Positions 12,996 through 22,481 of a DNA stretch of 64,000 bases are shown here, in pieces. The stretch comes from Mantamonas sphyraenae (taxonomy: Eukaryota; CRuMs; Mantamonadidae). Location: positions 310,001-374,000 of the forward strand of contig JAPMXV010000035.1 in NCBI GenBank assembly GCA_026936335.1, in the 5' to 3' direction. The position numbers and the translations under genes are program-made. Position 1 is the stretch's first letter; each line of letters opens with the position of its first letter. The notes below the pieces were generated by a model. The model was not told the origin of the DNA and did not search any database. It was given only the letters and a program-made list of their open reading frames with translations.

Positions 12996-15900
12996 CTACC
13001 TGCTCGCAATCTTGGGCAGCACCTTGCCTTTGCCCTTTCCGGCTGCGCTGCCGTCCGTGCGATCACTAAAGAGTTGGCCGTCGCTGAAGCGTTCACCTGC
13101 ATCTGAATACAGCCCATCCGAGTCGCCGTTGAATGGACCAAAGCCAGGGATGCCCAGGTCAGCGGCTCCAAGCGGCTCGTCCAGCTTGTTCCAGCCAATG
13201 GTGCGTGGCCCACTACTTGTTGGCCGCGACCCGCGTGAGAAAGGCCGGCCAAACAGCCAGTCATCATCCTCTCCCTGGGTGCCACTGGCATCTGTGGATG
13301 TGTCCAGGTCCAGGTCTGCACCCATCAGCATGGCGTTGGCCTCAAGCTCGCTGATGTGCGCCTCTAGTTCGCTGACTCGTTTCGAATGCTCCTTTGCATG
13401 CCGGATCAGCTGTGCCTCCAGTGTGCCCACGCGAGTCTCTGCACGTTGTGCACGCATTTCCAACGCCAGCTCCTGGCTCTTGCTCAGGCCACGGTGTTCT
13501 TCCGCACTGTTTTGCCGTGCTTTGCGTTCTTCCTCAAGGCTTGCTTGCAACTGACTCAGCTGCTCTCGCAATTCATCTCTCTGCTCCACAACCTTTTCGT
13601 ACGCCTCTTTGTGCTCCTCCAGCTGCCGCGCGCGATCCTCCTCCTCCTGCATCGAGGTGCCCTGATGGTCCTCCGCTTCCACCAACACACCGCCCAATCT
13701 GTTTTTGATAACCCCTTCCAGGCGTTCAATAATGGCCTGCTGCTGCTTGATCACTGCTTTCATCGTCTTGACGTCGTACTTGCGCATGCGCTCCTGCAGC
13801 TTGTGGATGTACGCCGCCTGTGATTGATGCGCAGCCTTCAGCTCCCGCAGCTGGATTTCCAGCTGTCCCTCCTGGCCACTTTCCAGCTTGTGCACCTTGA
13901 GCCGCAGAGCTTCGTTGATTTGCTTCTGTTGCGTGGCAGCCTGCACCAGCAGCGCGTACCGTTGCGGCAGCTCCTCCGGTGGCACTTTTTGCACGCCGCT
14001 CTGCACCAACAGCGCTTTGTCCGCCTTGGCACGCATCACTGCTGCACTTCGCAGTCGCTCGTGTTTCTCCTGTAGTGCACGCAGCTCGCGACGCTGCTCA
14101 ATAAAGTCGTCCCCAATCTGCCGGATTACCTGGTTGCGTTCGTACACCATCTGCTCCAGCTCTGCAATCTGCTCCGCGTTTGCACGCGTCACCTCCTCCA
14201 GCTTCAGCTGAAGTGCAGACGACAGTTTGTGCGTGTCCTCACGGCTCAGGCTCTGCACGCTGTACGCACGCGACGGGGATTCAGAGCCGCCCAAGGCCAT
14301 CGCGGACGATGCACCATGCTGAGCACGCAGCGATGCTCCACCGGAAGGCGTCAACACGTTTGTTTGATGCCGTTGTTGCTGTTGTTGCTGCTGGTGGTGG
14401 TTGTCGCCCGTGCGGCGCCCGGACGGCGGTGTGGGACTCTTCTTGGCTGTGCTGCGGCTGGCGTTGGTCTTGGGCCGCAGGAGCTTTGGTGCGGCCGGGA
14501 AGGGCGACGGGGCACTGGCTAGGTACTCAAGCATGGCAGATTGGGTGTACACACACACTTGGCATTGGCCAAACATAAGGGGGGAGATGTGGGCCAGGTC
14601 GGAGGCCAGATAGACCTCCACTGTGGGGAAGGCCACCTGATGACCTGGAGTGTCGCCCGACAGCGCCTGCGTTCCAGAAAACATCTCTACAAAGGTGATG
14701 TACGCCACAGCCAGCAGGGCGTCGTCCTTCTGTGTGTACATCTCGATCATCAGGCAGGCGGAAGGGGAATCGAGCATGGCCTCGGGCACGTGGAAGTGCA
14801 TGTGCTGTTGCCATCGCCATTGGAAGCCATCGTGGGAAGAGGTACAAGTGGTGGCCCAGGAGCGTTGGCGGCCGCTGTGGGCGCTGTCTTTGAGCTGAGC
14901 TTGCTTCAGCGTCTGCTCACGTGCAGCCGAGACAGCGGCCAAACGGCTGGGCAGCACGCGAGTGAAAGCAGTGGCGTGTGTGGACTCGGTGAGGTTGTGG
15001 TGCATGTGAAAGTCCGCATTGTCCACAGGGCTCACCACACAGAACATGCTGTCGGACACCAGATTGTCTTCAAAGACACTCACACAGTCCAAGGTCAGTT
15101 CCGCATACAACCACCCCGGTTGTGCATACACTTCCATGGTACGCGACAGGCCATTGTGCACCAGAATAGAAACGTACAGCAGAATGGTGTTTCCATCCTC
15201 GTCGTCGTCATCGCTGTTGTTGCCGTCGTTGCTGCTGCTGCTGGTGCTGCTGCTGCCCTTTCCTCCCCCCGCTGGTTGCAGTGGAAGACACACATTGAAC
15301 TGTTGCTCACGCACGAGCGTGGCCAATGGCAGGAGAGCCGATGTGAGAAGCGCCTTGTCGCGCTGGTTGACCACCGACAGGAGCAGACCTTGTTCAAACT
15401 CGTGCTCCAAAATGGGGAGGAACAACGTGTGATTCCACACGGGGTCACAGCTGCTCTTGATCTGTTTGGTGGACGCGCCCTTCTTGGGGGTGGCTGGGAG
15501 GGTGGCTGTGACGAATGCGTTGGGCTCCTGGTCATCTGCGTCGGTGGGCAGGCCCGTGGCGCGGTGGACAAGAAGGCTCACGTACCCGTCGCCGCCGTGG
15601 ACGGTAAACGGAGACAATTGAGCCTGGTCCAATGACGTAGATTGTTTGCCACGTGATGTGAGGGCGTCCTGGAGCACTTGGCTGGGCGAGGGCGATGCGT
15701 GACTGGCCTTGGCGACGGCAGGAAGGCTGATGTCGACGTCGAGACGAGCGACAACGGCCGTTTCTGCGCCGGGCGAGGTCAGTCGCTCCGAGTCGCTGCC
15801 AAGAACAATAAGCTTACAGGAGAGGTGGCCTGTGGTGAGAAGGCGCACAAAGGAGGATAGGTTGATGTCATAGTGGGCTGTGCCGACGCTGTGGGGCCGC

Positions 15901-16250
15901 TGGTCCTCGTCAAATCCGAGAAGTTCGATTTCCAGGCCCAGGATGAGCAGTTGGGCCTGCGAGGAGGCACTGCTGCGGCTGGACGTGCGACTTCCCGAGT
16001 CTCCGACGTTGGCTTTCTCCTTCTCGACCAGCTGTTCCAGGCTGGCGGGCAGGTTGAGCACAAAGTCAAACAGGTCAGAGTCAAACTGGGCGCGAGTCAC
16101 GTCGCTGACCACCGAAGTTCGCTGCTGGCCCTTGGGCTGTTCCACCATCGACCGCACCGAGTTGTCGAATAGGTTGAGCAGGGTGCCAGTCAAGAAGTAG
16201 CTGGACTTTGTCACAAAGTACGCCTGCGGGATGCGTACGACCAGATCCAT
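12996..16250 (-). CDS. C2-domain and coiled-coil protein
   Basis: A single open frame of 1084 residues from the ATG at 16250. The start MDLVVRIPQAYF is preferred because the frame upstream is low-complexity sequence running into the duplicated segment. A C2-like fold lies at about residues 215-325 (VSLLVHRATGLPTDADDQEP, later SSCDPVWNHTLFLP). A second beta-rich region follows at about 365-560, a Ser/Pro/Gln-rich linker, and a long coiled coil from about 668 to 975. The layout resembles C2/coiled-coil proteins such as CCDC33, but that is a guess. Its promoter region overlaps the left arm of an inverted duplication, so it shares upstream sequence with the kelch gene at 22482. Confidence 0.7.
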   Translation of the reverse strand: MDLVVRIPQAYFVTKSSYFLTGTLLNLFDNSVRSMVEQPKGQQRTSVVSDVTRAQFDSDLFDFVLNLPASLEQLVEKEKANVGDSGSRTSSRSSASSQAQLLILGLEIELLGFDEDQRPHSVGTAHYDINLSSFVRLLTTGHLSCKLIVLGSDSERLTSPGAETAVVARLDVDISLPAVAKASHASPSPSQVLQDALTSRGKQSTSLDQAQLSPFTVHGGDGYVSLLVHRATGLPTDADDQEPNAFVTATLPATPKKGASTKQIKSSCDPVWNHTLFLPILEHEFEQGLLLSVVNQRDKALLTSALLPLATLVREQQFNVCLPLQPAGGGKGSSSTSSSSNDGNNSDDDDEDGNTILLYVSILVHNGLSRTMEVYAQPGWLYAELTLDCVSVFEDNLVSDSMFCVVSPVDNADFHMHHNLTESTHATAFTRVLPSRLAAVSAAREQTLKQAQLKDSAHSGRQRSWATTCTSSHDGFQWRWQQHMHFHVPEAMLDSPSACLMIEMYTQKDDALLAVAYITFVEMFSGTQALSGDTPGHQVAFPTVEVYLASDLAHISPLMFGQCQVCVYTQSAMLEYLASAPSPFPAAPKLLRPKTNASRSTAKKSPTPPSGRRTGDNHHQQQQQQQRHQTNVLTPSGGASLRAQHGASSAMALGGSESPSRAYSVQSLSREDTHKLSSALQLKLEEVTRANAEQIAELEQMVYERNQVIRQIGDDFIEQRRELRALQEKHERLRSAAVMRAKADKALLVQSGVQKVPPEELPQRYALLVQAATQQKQINEALRLKVHKLESGQEGQLEIQLRELKAAHQSQAAYIHKLQERMRKYDVKTMKAVIKQQQAIIERLEGVIKNRLGGVLVEAEDHQGTSMQEEEDRARQLEEHKEAYEKVVEQRDELREQLSQLQASLEEERKARQNSAEEHRGLSKSQELALEMRAQRAETRVGTLEAQLIRHAKEHSKRVSELEAHISELEANAMLMGADLDLDTSTDASGTQGEDDDWLFGRPFSRGSRPTSSGPRTIGWNKLDEPLGAADLGIPGFGPFNGDSDGLYSDAGERFSDGQLFSDRTDGSAAGKGKGKVLPKIASR

Positions 16251-16330
16251 CTTTGCACGGGTGGGGGTGATGGACGATGGGGTGACTGAGAGATGGAGAT
16301 GCGGGAGTGTTGGGCTTGTTGGATGGGGTA

Positions 16331-16956
16331 GGGTTGGTGGCGATGGCGACGTGGTGGAAGCGACCGGTTTCTTTGTTGTTTGCTTGTGGGTGGCTTCCCA
16401 CTTCCCACTTCCCACTTCCATCGCCTTTCTCGTTTACACACGCGTCCATTCCCTCTCCGACCACCCTGTCCACCTGTATCCTCTCCCACGCTTCTGCTTC
16501 TGCTCAGCGCTTCAGCGACGACCGCCTGCCCTCGCCCTTCTTTGGCGGTCCCTTGCCTCGTCGTCGCATCCTCACTGCCTTCTTGTTCTGTCGCACCATC
16601 CCTGCGTCCACATACATCGAGTCTCGGAACGTGTGCAACGCCGGCGGATAGTACGCCGCCACTTCCGCTCCAACCAGCTTCTTGCGCAGCACCTTGTTGC
16701 CGCTGCGCACACCTGTGCCAGAAGGCAGATTGCCAAAGATGGCATCACTGCGTGACCTCCATGCAGCCACCTCCTCCTGGTTCAGCGAGCTCACTCGCAC
16801 ACTGTGGCGCTTGGCGCGGCTCGACACGCCGCGCATGCCGCCTTCCAAGCCAGCCACACATGCCAGACCGGTGCCACGTGTCGTGCCTACTGACAGAACG
16901 GAGTGTGTGACCCCCGATGACACACCTACGACGCCACAACGACGAACAAACATGGG
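16331..16956. repeat. Inverted segmental duplication, left arm
   Basis: This 626-bp segment recurs in opposite orientation at 21855-22453. It carries all of mS33 copy 1, its 3' region and part of the promoter of the downstream gene. Differences seen are two silent changes in the coding part, a 6-bp indel just after the stop, a short indel in a GTGGGAA microrepeat and a block of about 24 bp present only here. Homology stops abruptly 3 bp before the mS33 ATG. Confidence 0.93.
16504..16953 (-). CDS. MRPS33: Mitochondrial ribosomal protein mS33, copy 1
   Basis: 149 residues, identical in sequence to copy 2 at 21858-22307. The C terminus (RRRGKGPPKKGEGRRSSLKR) matches the diagnostic Lys/Arg-rich end of mS33, a small-subunit mitoribosomal protein. 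The core RSRSDAIFG...YYPPALHTFRDSMY also fits. The N-terminal about 60 residues, starting MFVRRCGVV, are Arg/Ser-rich with few acidic residues and probably act as a mitochondrial presequence. The start is set by the point where the two copies begin to match. It sits 77 bp after the thioredoxin gene on the same strand and 253 bp before the C2 gene. Confidence 0.85.
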   Translation of the reverse strand: MFVRRCGVVGVSSGVTHSVLSVGTTRGTGLACVAGLEGGMRGVSSRAKRHSVRVSSLNQEEVAAWRSRSDAIFGNLPSGTGVRSGNKVLRKKLVGAEVAAYYPPALHTFRDSMYVDAGMVRQNKKAVRMRRRGKGPPKKGEGRRSSLKR

Positions 16957-17030
16957 ATGTGTCGCTCTGAGCGGCGTTTCTTTTCTTTTGGTTCGCAGGT
17001 GCATCCAGTCGTGCAGGCACTCAGGCACTG

Positions 17031-17734
17031 CGCGTCACCTCATCCAACATAGCACGGATCCCAGCTGCATCAGCACCCTCGATCTTGTACAAGGGCTTGC
17101 CGCCCGAGAAAAGGACAAACGTTGGCACGGCACGAACTTCAGCGGGAGGGTGACCTCACGCATGTCCTCGTTGTCCACATCGATCTTGACAAACAGCACC
17201 GACTTGTCTTCAAACTCCTTGGCCATCTCGTCGAGCACAGGGGCAATCTGCTTGCACGGACCGCACCATTCGGCGGAGAAATCCACCAGCACCGTCCTGT
17301 CCTCGTCCTGCACGAGATCCACAAACTCCTCCACCTCTTCAATCTCTGTCACTTTGCCCAACGGAGCCACGGGCTCGGCCTCGACAGCTTCCATGACGCG
17401 TGCTGTATGAAGAGCTGGGGCGCGGGCGCGAAAGCTGTGTCAGGTCGCAACCTCGCGTCACACTGCTGTGCATTTACCTACCTGAACGCTGGACGATGCC
17501 ACTGCTTGTTGAGTGTGCATCCATGCCCAAAACAATGCTGCTGGTGCTGCTGGTGCTGCCGCTGAGCAGGCTGCAGGCAACCGTGCGCTCGGCGCCGATT
17601 CCGGCTGTTCGGAGCGGAGCCGAGGACGTCTTGGTGCTCAGGGCACGCACAGACGACACGGTGCTCATGGAACGCTTGGAATTGGCCCGCAAGCCACGCG
17701 TGCAAGTGTTTGCAAGTGTACGTCGGACAAACAT
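17031..17734 (-). CDS. TXN2: Mitochondrial thioredoxin, with a frame disruption
   Basis: Exons (minus) 17734-17482 and 17414-17031, joined by an intron with donor GTAGGT and acceptor CCCAG. The first exon encodes a Ser/Arg-rich presequence beginning MFVRRTLANTCTRG, so a mitochondrial protein is likely. The second has the thioredoxin fold with active site WCGPCK and then DVDNEDM. Near 17135-17150 the frame breaks: the continuous frame loses homology and stops at 17035, whereas the +1 frame reads RAVPTFVLFSGGKPLY, the cis-Pro strand, and ends at 17031. Either one base is missing in the sequence or this copy is damaged. The start codon lies 14 bp after the stop of the Ras/PH gene upstream. Confidence 0.75.
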
Positions 17735-17748
17735 TGGGTGGATCAGGA

Positions 17749-20125
17749 TCACTCTGTTTGTTTGCCATCGCCTGCGCTGCTGCTCTTGCCCCGCAACGCC
17801 TCGAGCCACTTTTCACCCTCTACCGGCGATTCAGCGTACCAGTACCACACACGGTCACCCACGGCCGTTTTCACCTGGAACAGGAACAGGCTGGCGTGCT
17901 TCTTTTTCAGTTCGGGGAACTTGGCGTCGCGCTGGTCTCGGATGTCACTTGCTTCGTTGCCCTTGATGTCCACAATACCCTTGGGCTTTCCGCCGCGCAG
18001 AAATGTCTTTTCGTCCTGATAATAGGCCATGGTATTGTTCTCCAGCACCACATACCGGCGCTTCCAGCCTTTGAAAACCGCCCCCTTCTTGTACAGCCAG
18101 CCCCGTCGGACGCCGACCTCCATCTGTTCCTGCTCGTCGTCCTCGTCGTCTGTGCTCTTGGAACCCAGGGGCACGAGACCAAACAGAGATTTGCGCTTAG
18201 AGGCGTTGGAGCCTGACGAGCTGCTCATCTGCGCCTCAAGCTCGGCCAAACGCTTCTGCAGCTCAGCCTCTTCGGCCTCTCGCACTTTCTCCTCCTCCTC
18301 CTTCTGCTTTTTCTGCTCCACGTCTGCTTTGATGCGCTCCAGTGCGGCCGTGCTGTCCAGAAGTTCGCGTTCCATGCTGCGGGAGTGGCGAAGCGAGGCA
18401 TTCTGTTTGCGTTCGCTGCGACTTAGGGTGCCCATCATGGACAAAGACTTTTGGCTCGCTTGACGAATGAGCAATTGCGACGCACTTCCACTGCGGCGAT
18501 AATCACGCACAGTGAGCTCTTCCCCAGCGTTGCTGCTGCTGCTGCTGCTGCTGTCCTCTTCCGGCAGCTCGTTGGCTGAATCCACTCCCATTTCGCCACC
18601 TGCATCTAGATACAAAAGGTATAGGATGGCAAAGAATCCACGGAAGGTGACCTGGATGGAAAAGGTGTTGATGGGGCCGCTGCTCTCGTCATGCGGCTCG
18701 ACGCTGGACACAAAGTCGGCCACGGCCTCAAAATCGAGGTCGGCCTCCTCGCCAATGAGGCGTGTGAGGGCGCTGTGGAAGTTCAGGACGTCAAGAGAGG
18801 TGGCGTCCCCGGCAAAGAACGCAAAGACCTTTTTCAGCGAGCGGAAGCGGTCGTCGAGCACAATGGCTTGCACGTGGACCTTGACGTCGCCAGACTCGGC
18901 CACAACGTCGTTGGAAACCAGGCCCATGTTCCAGAACGAGTACAGCATGTGAAGAAACATCCAAAAGGTCACCTTCTGGTCGTCGAGATCGATGGAGTCG
19001 TCGTAAAGGTGAATGGCCTTGAGTTCGACCTTGAGGGCGGTGTGGAAGCGTTTTTGGGTCATGTCGTCGGAGCAGATGTCCTGCATCATGCTCATACAAC
19101 GCTGGGATGTGACCCAGGATTGGTTCTGTGCACTGTAGAGAGGCTGGGCGTGCGTGTCGCCTGGTTTGTCGCTGGACGGTAGGAAGCCCGCAAGTTTGTC
19201 GCCTGTGACGGCGTTGCCATCGGCTTCGGCAAACACGTCGAAATATAGCTCCAGGTCACGAAAGAGGGCAGCAACGCTGGCCATGCTGACCTTGATTTCA
19301 GTGGTGGAGGTTGATTCCCGGATTTGGCGCACAAGCTGATGGAGGACCGTGTGGATTTCGTCGTCCGATGCGACGTCCACATGCTTTGCGGGCACATTGT
19401 AGTCTTGGTTGAAAGCAAGCACGTCGGTCATGGTCACTGGTAAGGAGGGGGAGGGGGAGAAAGTGAGCCGACTCGTTTTTTTGGCAAATTGGGACACGCA
19501 TCTCTTGCGGGCCGCCGCAAGAGGCATGTGGACGGGATGAGGGCTGGGCAAAATCTACCTCGAGTCTCTTCGACATGATTGAGGCAGCCAACAAGGTAAA
19601 CGGCTGCACGAGAGCCCTGAACGAGCATGATGCGCTCAATATAGCTGGCAGCAACATCGAAGGAGTTGCGATCGGCCACATCGTAGAGGACAACAAAGGC
19701 AACGGCGTGGTTGAGAAGCTCTTCAAAAACATGTTCGGACTCGGCCGCCATAAAGGCGAGATCAATATTCTCTTCGTCGACCTTGAGTGTGGCCAGAGTC
19801 GTTGACTCGTCCAAAGCAGCCACTACAGACGGCACCGCGAAGGAGAAGGGATTGAGGGGGAGGGGGGGTTGGGGGAAGGGAAGGGGCAAAGGGGGTAGAA
19901 GAGTGAGTGTTGGCCCAGGGGAGGTGTGAAACGTGTGCATCGGACGCGAGGGGAGCAGCCGAGACACGGCAATCTTCGACGAGGCAAGAGGGGAGAAAGT
20001 TGGCACTCACCGTCGTCGTCGTCGGTGGCCTGGTGGGCCTCGGTGACGCTTTCGACTCTGCGGCAAAAGTTCCGATTGAGCAGTTGGTCTCTGCCACACA
20101 TGGTGACCAAGCGGGAGGTGGGCAT
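17749..20125 (-). CDS. Degenerate Ras-like domain fused to a PH domain
   Basis: Exons (minus) 20125-20011, 19822-19559 and 19436-17749 give 688 residues; donors are GTGAGT and GTAGAT, acceptors CTGTAG and TACCAG. Splicing joins an N-terminal Ras-like domain to a large exon. Ras features are recognisable (FVVLYDVADRNSFDVAASY, then NVPAKHVDVASDDEI in the G5 position and LVRQIRE), but the nucleotide-binding motifs are gone: G1 reads RLVTMCGRDQLL with no GKS/T, G3 reads FMAAESEH instead of DxxG, and G4 reads GCLNHVE instead of NKxD. A helical middle follows, then a Lys/Glu coiled coil and a PH domain at about 565-675 (GWLYKKGAVFKGWKRRYVVL). The role is probably membrane-associated scaffolding. 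An in-frame ATG at 19431 could start a shorter form. It is divergent from the M15 peptidase (92 bp). Confidence 0.7.
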
Positions 20126-20217
20126 GGGTGGGACTTTGCGGCGGTTTGGGCGGGGACGCGCGACCGCACACACATCACCCCCGAAAACCACAACCCCAAC
20201 AAGTCGTTCTTTCTGCT

Positions 20218-21785
20218 ATGACGAGATCGGCAACAACATTCCTGATGGCTCTGCTGCTGTTGGCAGCCTGTGTTGTCGCGAGCCCTGGCGGCGAGTTCAG
20301 GTGAGTTTCCTCCAAGCAGTGGAGACTGTGACGCTGAGGGATGGGTGAGCATGCTGGGGTTGTCCACACGTCCTTGCGTACACATGGGGACACCATGGGA
20401 TGGCTCAGTGGAAGCAGCGACGCATGGGAAGGGGTGGGGGGGGACCTTGGGGAAGGAGGGAGGGAAGGCGCGGCGTGTTGTTTTGAGAAAAAGGAAACGA
20501 CGCCTAGTGCAAGCCGCTGACACGACGTGTGGGTCTGTTCACGCATTTGCGACCATAGCATGAGCTCGAGCGCAAGCGAAGGCGAGGCAGTGGCAGGTAA
20601 GTGGTGCGAGTAGGGCAGAGGTGGTTGGAGAGGGACTGACAAAACGCAAACGGCCTTTTTCGGATGGTGGAAAAAAACCAACTCGCAGAGGCCAACTTCT
20701 CCGAGTCGGAAGCGAGCGCTGAGGCTCAGTCTGGCTCTAGCGAGTCGGATTCTGATGTGGAAGACTACGACGAGACGCGTGATGCGTTCTGGTTCCGCAA
20801 GGCTACGCCGACGCCTGTGGCACGCCGCGCCGCACCTTCGTACAGCCGCCGCAGCAGCAGCTACAGCAGCAGCCGACGCAGCAGCAGCTACAGCAGCAGC
20901 CGCCGCAGCAGCTCTTCATCGCGAGGTGGATTCTGGAGCACGCGTCGCACAGCTACGCCTACGCCTACGCCTGCGACCCGTCGCACTACCACGACTCGCA
21001 CGTCGCGAGGTGGCTTCTGGAGCACGCGTCGCACAGCTACGCCTACGCCTACGCCTGCAACCCGTCGCACCACGACGACGCGCACCTCGCGTGGCGGATC
21101 CTTCTGGAGCCGCTTGGGCAGCAGGACCACTCCGACGCCCACGAACCCGCCTGTGCGCACTCCTGTTCGCACACCTGTTCGCACGCCTGTTCGCACGCCT
21201 GTTCGCACGCCGGTGCGCACGCCTGTTCGCCAGACCCCTGCTCCGGCCAACGTGGACTGGACGCGTGAGGAAGCCATCATCCCGAACACGTTTGGCCTGT
21301 CCTACCTGTCCCAGGCCCGTCTGCGCCGCACTGTGGGCGACCCTGGACCTTTGACCTCCGAGTGCTCCAACAGCCGTATCACCAACCCCAAGGTGCTGAA
21401 CAACCTGCAGACGCGCCAAATCGGCCACATGTCCTTCCGTGGAAACCGCTATGTGCTGGACCGCCTTGAGCGTTCGCTGAACGAGGTTCGCCGCCAGTAC
21501 CCGGATCTGTTCCGCCGCCTGAGCTCGGCTGGCATGCTCTGCATGCGCGCTGTGCGTGGCTCTTCGACCTCGTTCTCTTCGCACGCGTGGGGAGCGGCTG
21601 TGGACCTCAAGATTGACGGCCGCCTGGACCCGCGCTTCAACGGCAAGGCCTTCCACGGTCTCAACGTCATGGCCCCGATCTTTGCCCGCAACGGTCTCTT
21701 CTGGGGCGGCTGGTACTCTCCGCAGTACGAAGACGCCATGCACTGGGAACTCTCTGGCACTCTGTCGTCCGAGCTCAACCGCTAA
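20218..21785 (+). CDS. Secreted M15-family peptidoglycan peptidase
   Basis: Exons 20218-20300, 20559-20596 and 20689-21785 give 405 residues. Exon 1 encodes a signal peptide (MTRSATTFLMALLLLAACVV). A low-complexity linker follows: Ser/Arg runs, two copies of an 84-bp (28-residue) RGGFWSTRR/TPTP repeat, and six PVRT units plus one PVRQ. The C-terminal catalytic domain has the metallopeptidase M15 zinc signature SSHAWGAAVD (SxHxxGxAxD) and the downstream EDAMHWE. M15 enzymes (VanY, endolysins) cut D-amino-acid bonds in bacterial cell walls. In a eukaryote this implies acquisition from bacteria or phage and a likely digestive or antibacterial role outside the cell or in phagosomes. The eukaryotic introns and signal peptide show it is domesticated. 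Confidence 0.85.
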
Positions 21786-21854
21786 GTGCGTCCTTTTGCT
21801 TGCAGGCGCGTCGGCGCTGGTCCAAACAAACCTTTGCGCCGTTGTTTGTCTCCA

Positions 21855-22453
21855 CCCATGTTTGTTCGTCGTTGTGGCGTCGTAGGTGTGTCATCGGGGG
21901 TCACACACTCCGTTCTGTCAGTAGGCACGACACGTGGCACCGGTCTGGCGTGTGTGGCTGGCTTGGAAGGCGGCATGCGCGGCGTGTCGAGCCGCGCCAA
22001 GCGCCACAGTGTGCGGGTGAGCTCGCTGAACCAGGAGGAGGTGGCTGCATGGAGGTCACGCAGTGATGCCATCTTTGGCAATCTGCCTTCTGGCACAGGT
22101 GTGCGCAGCGGCAACAAGGTGCTGCGCAAGAAGCTGGTTGGAGCGGAAGTGGCGGCGTACTATCCGCCGGCGTTGCACACGTTCCGAGACTCGATGTATG
22201 TGGACGCAGGGATGGTGCGACAGAACAAGAAGGCAGTGAGGATGCGACGACGAGGCAAGGGACCGCCAAAGAAGGGCGAGGGCAGGCGGTCGTCGCTGAA
22301 GCGCTGAGCAGAAGCGTGGGAGAGGATACAGGTGGACAGGGTGGTCGGAGAGGGAATGGACGCGTGTGTAAACGAGAAAGGCGATGGAAGTGGGAAGAAG
22401 TGGGAAGTGGGAAGCCACCCACAAGCAAACAAAGTCGCCATCGCCACCAACCC
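21855..22453. repeat. Inverted segmental duplication, right arm
   Basis: The partner of 16331-16956 in opposite orientation; the arms are about 4.9 kb apart. It begins 3 bp before the mS33 ATG and ends 28 bp before the kelch start codon, so it donates most of that gene's upstream region. Near-identity implies recent duplication or continuing gene conversion. Confidence 0.93.
21858..22307 (+). CDS. MRPS33: Mitochondrial ribosomal protein mS33, copy 2
   Basis: The protein product is identical to copy 1 (149 residues), with the mS33 C-terminal signature GKGPPKKGEGRR and the same MFVRR start. The gene begins 72 bp after the M15 peptidase stop and is followed 174 bp later by a kelch gene on the same strand. 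Sequence homology with copy 1 begins only 3 bp before this ATG, so the two copies have unrelated promoters; one of them may be poorly expressed. Which copy is ancestral cannot be decided from the window. Confidence 0.85.
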   Translation: MFVRRCGVVGVSSGVTHSVLSVGTTRGTGLACVAGLEGGMRGVSSRAKRHSVRVSSLNQEEVAAWRSRSDAIFGNLPSGTGVRSGNKVLRKKLVGAEVAAYYPPALHTFRDSMYVDAGMVRQNKKAVRMRRRGKGPPKKGEGRRSSLKR

Positions 22454-22481
22454 GATTTCCGAATAGCTCGGCGCATTCAAC

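Noticed and set aside
17136-17158. A 23-nt mini-intron in thioredoxin
   Set aside because: It starts GTGAGG and ends AAG and fixes the frame, but it is far shorter than the other introns and removes residues of the fold; a one-base error is simpler.
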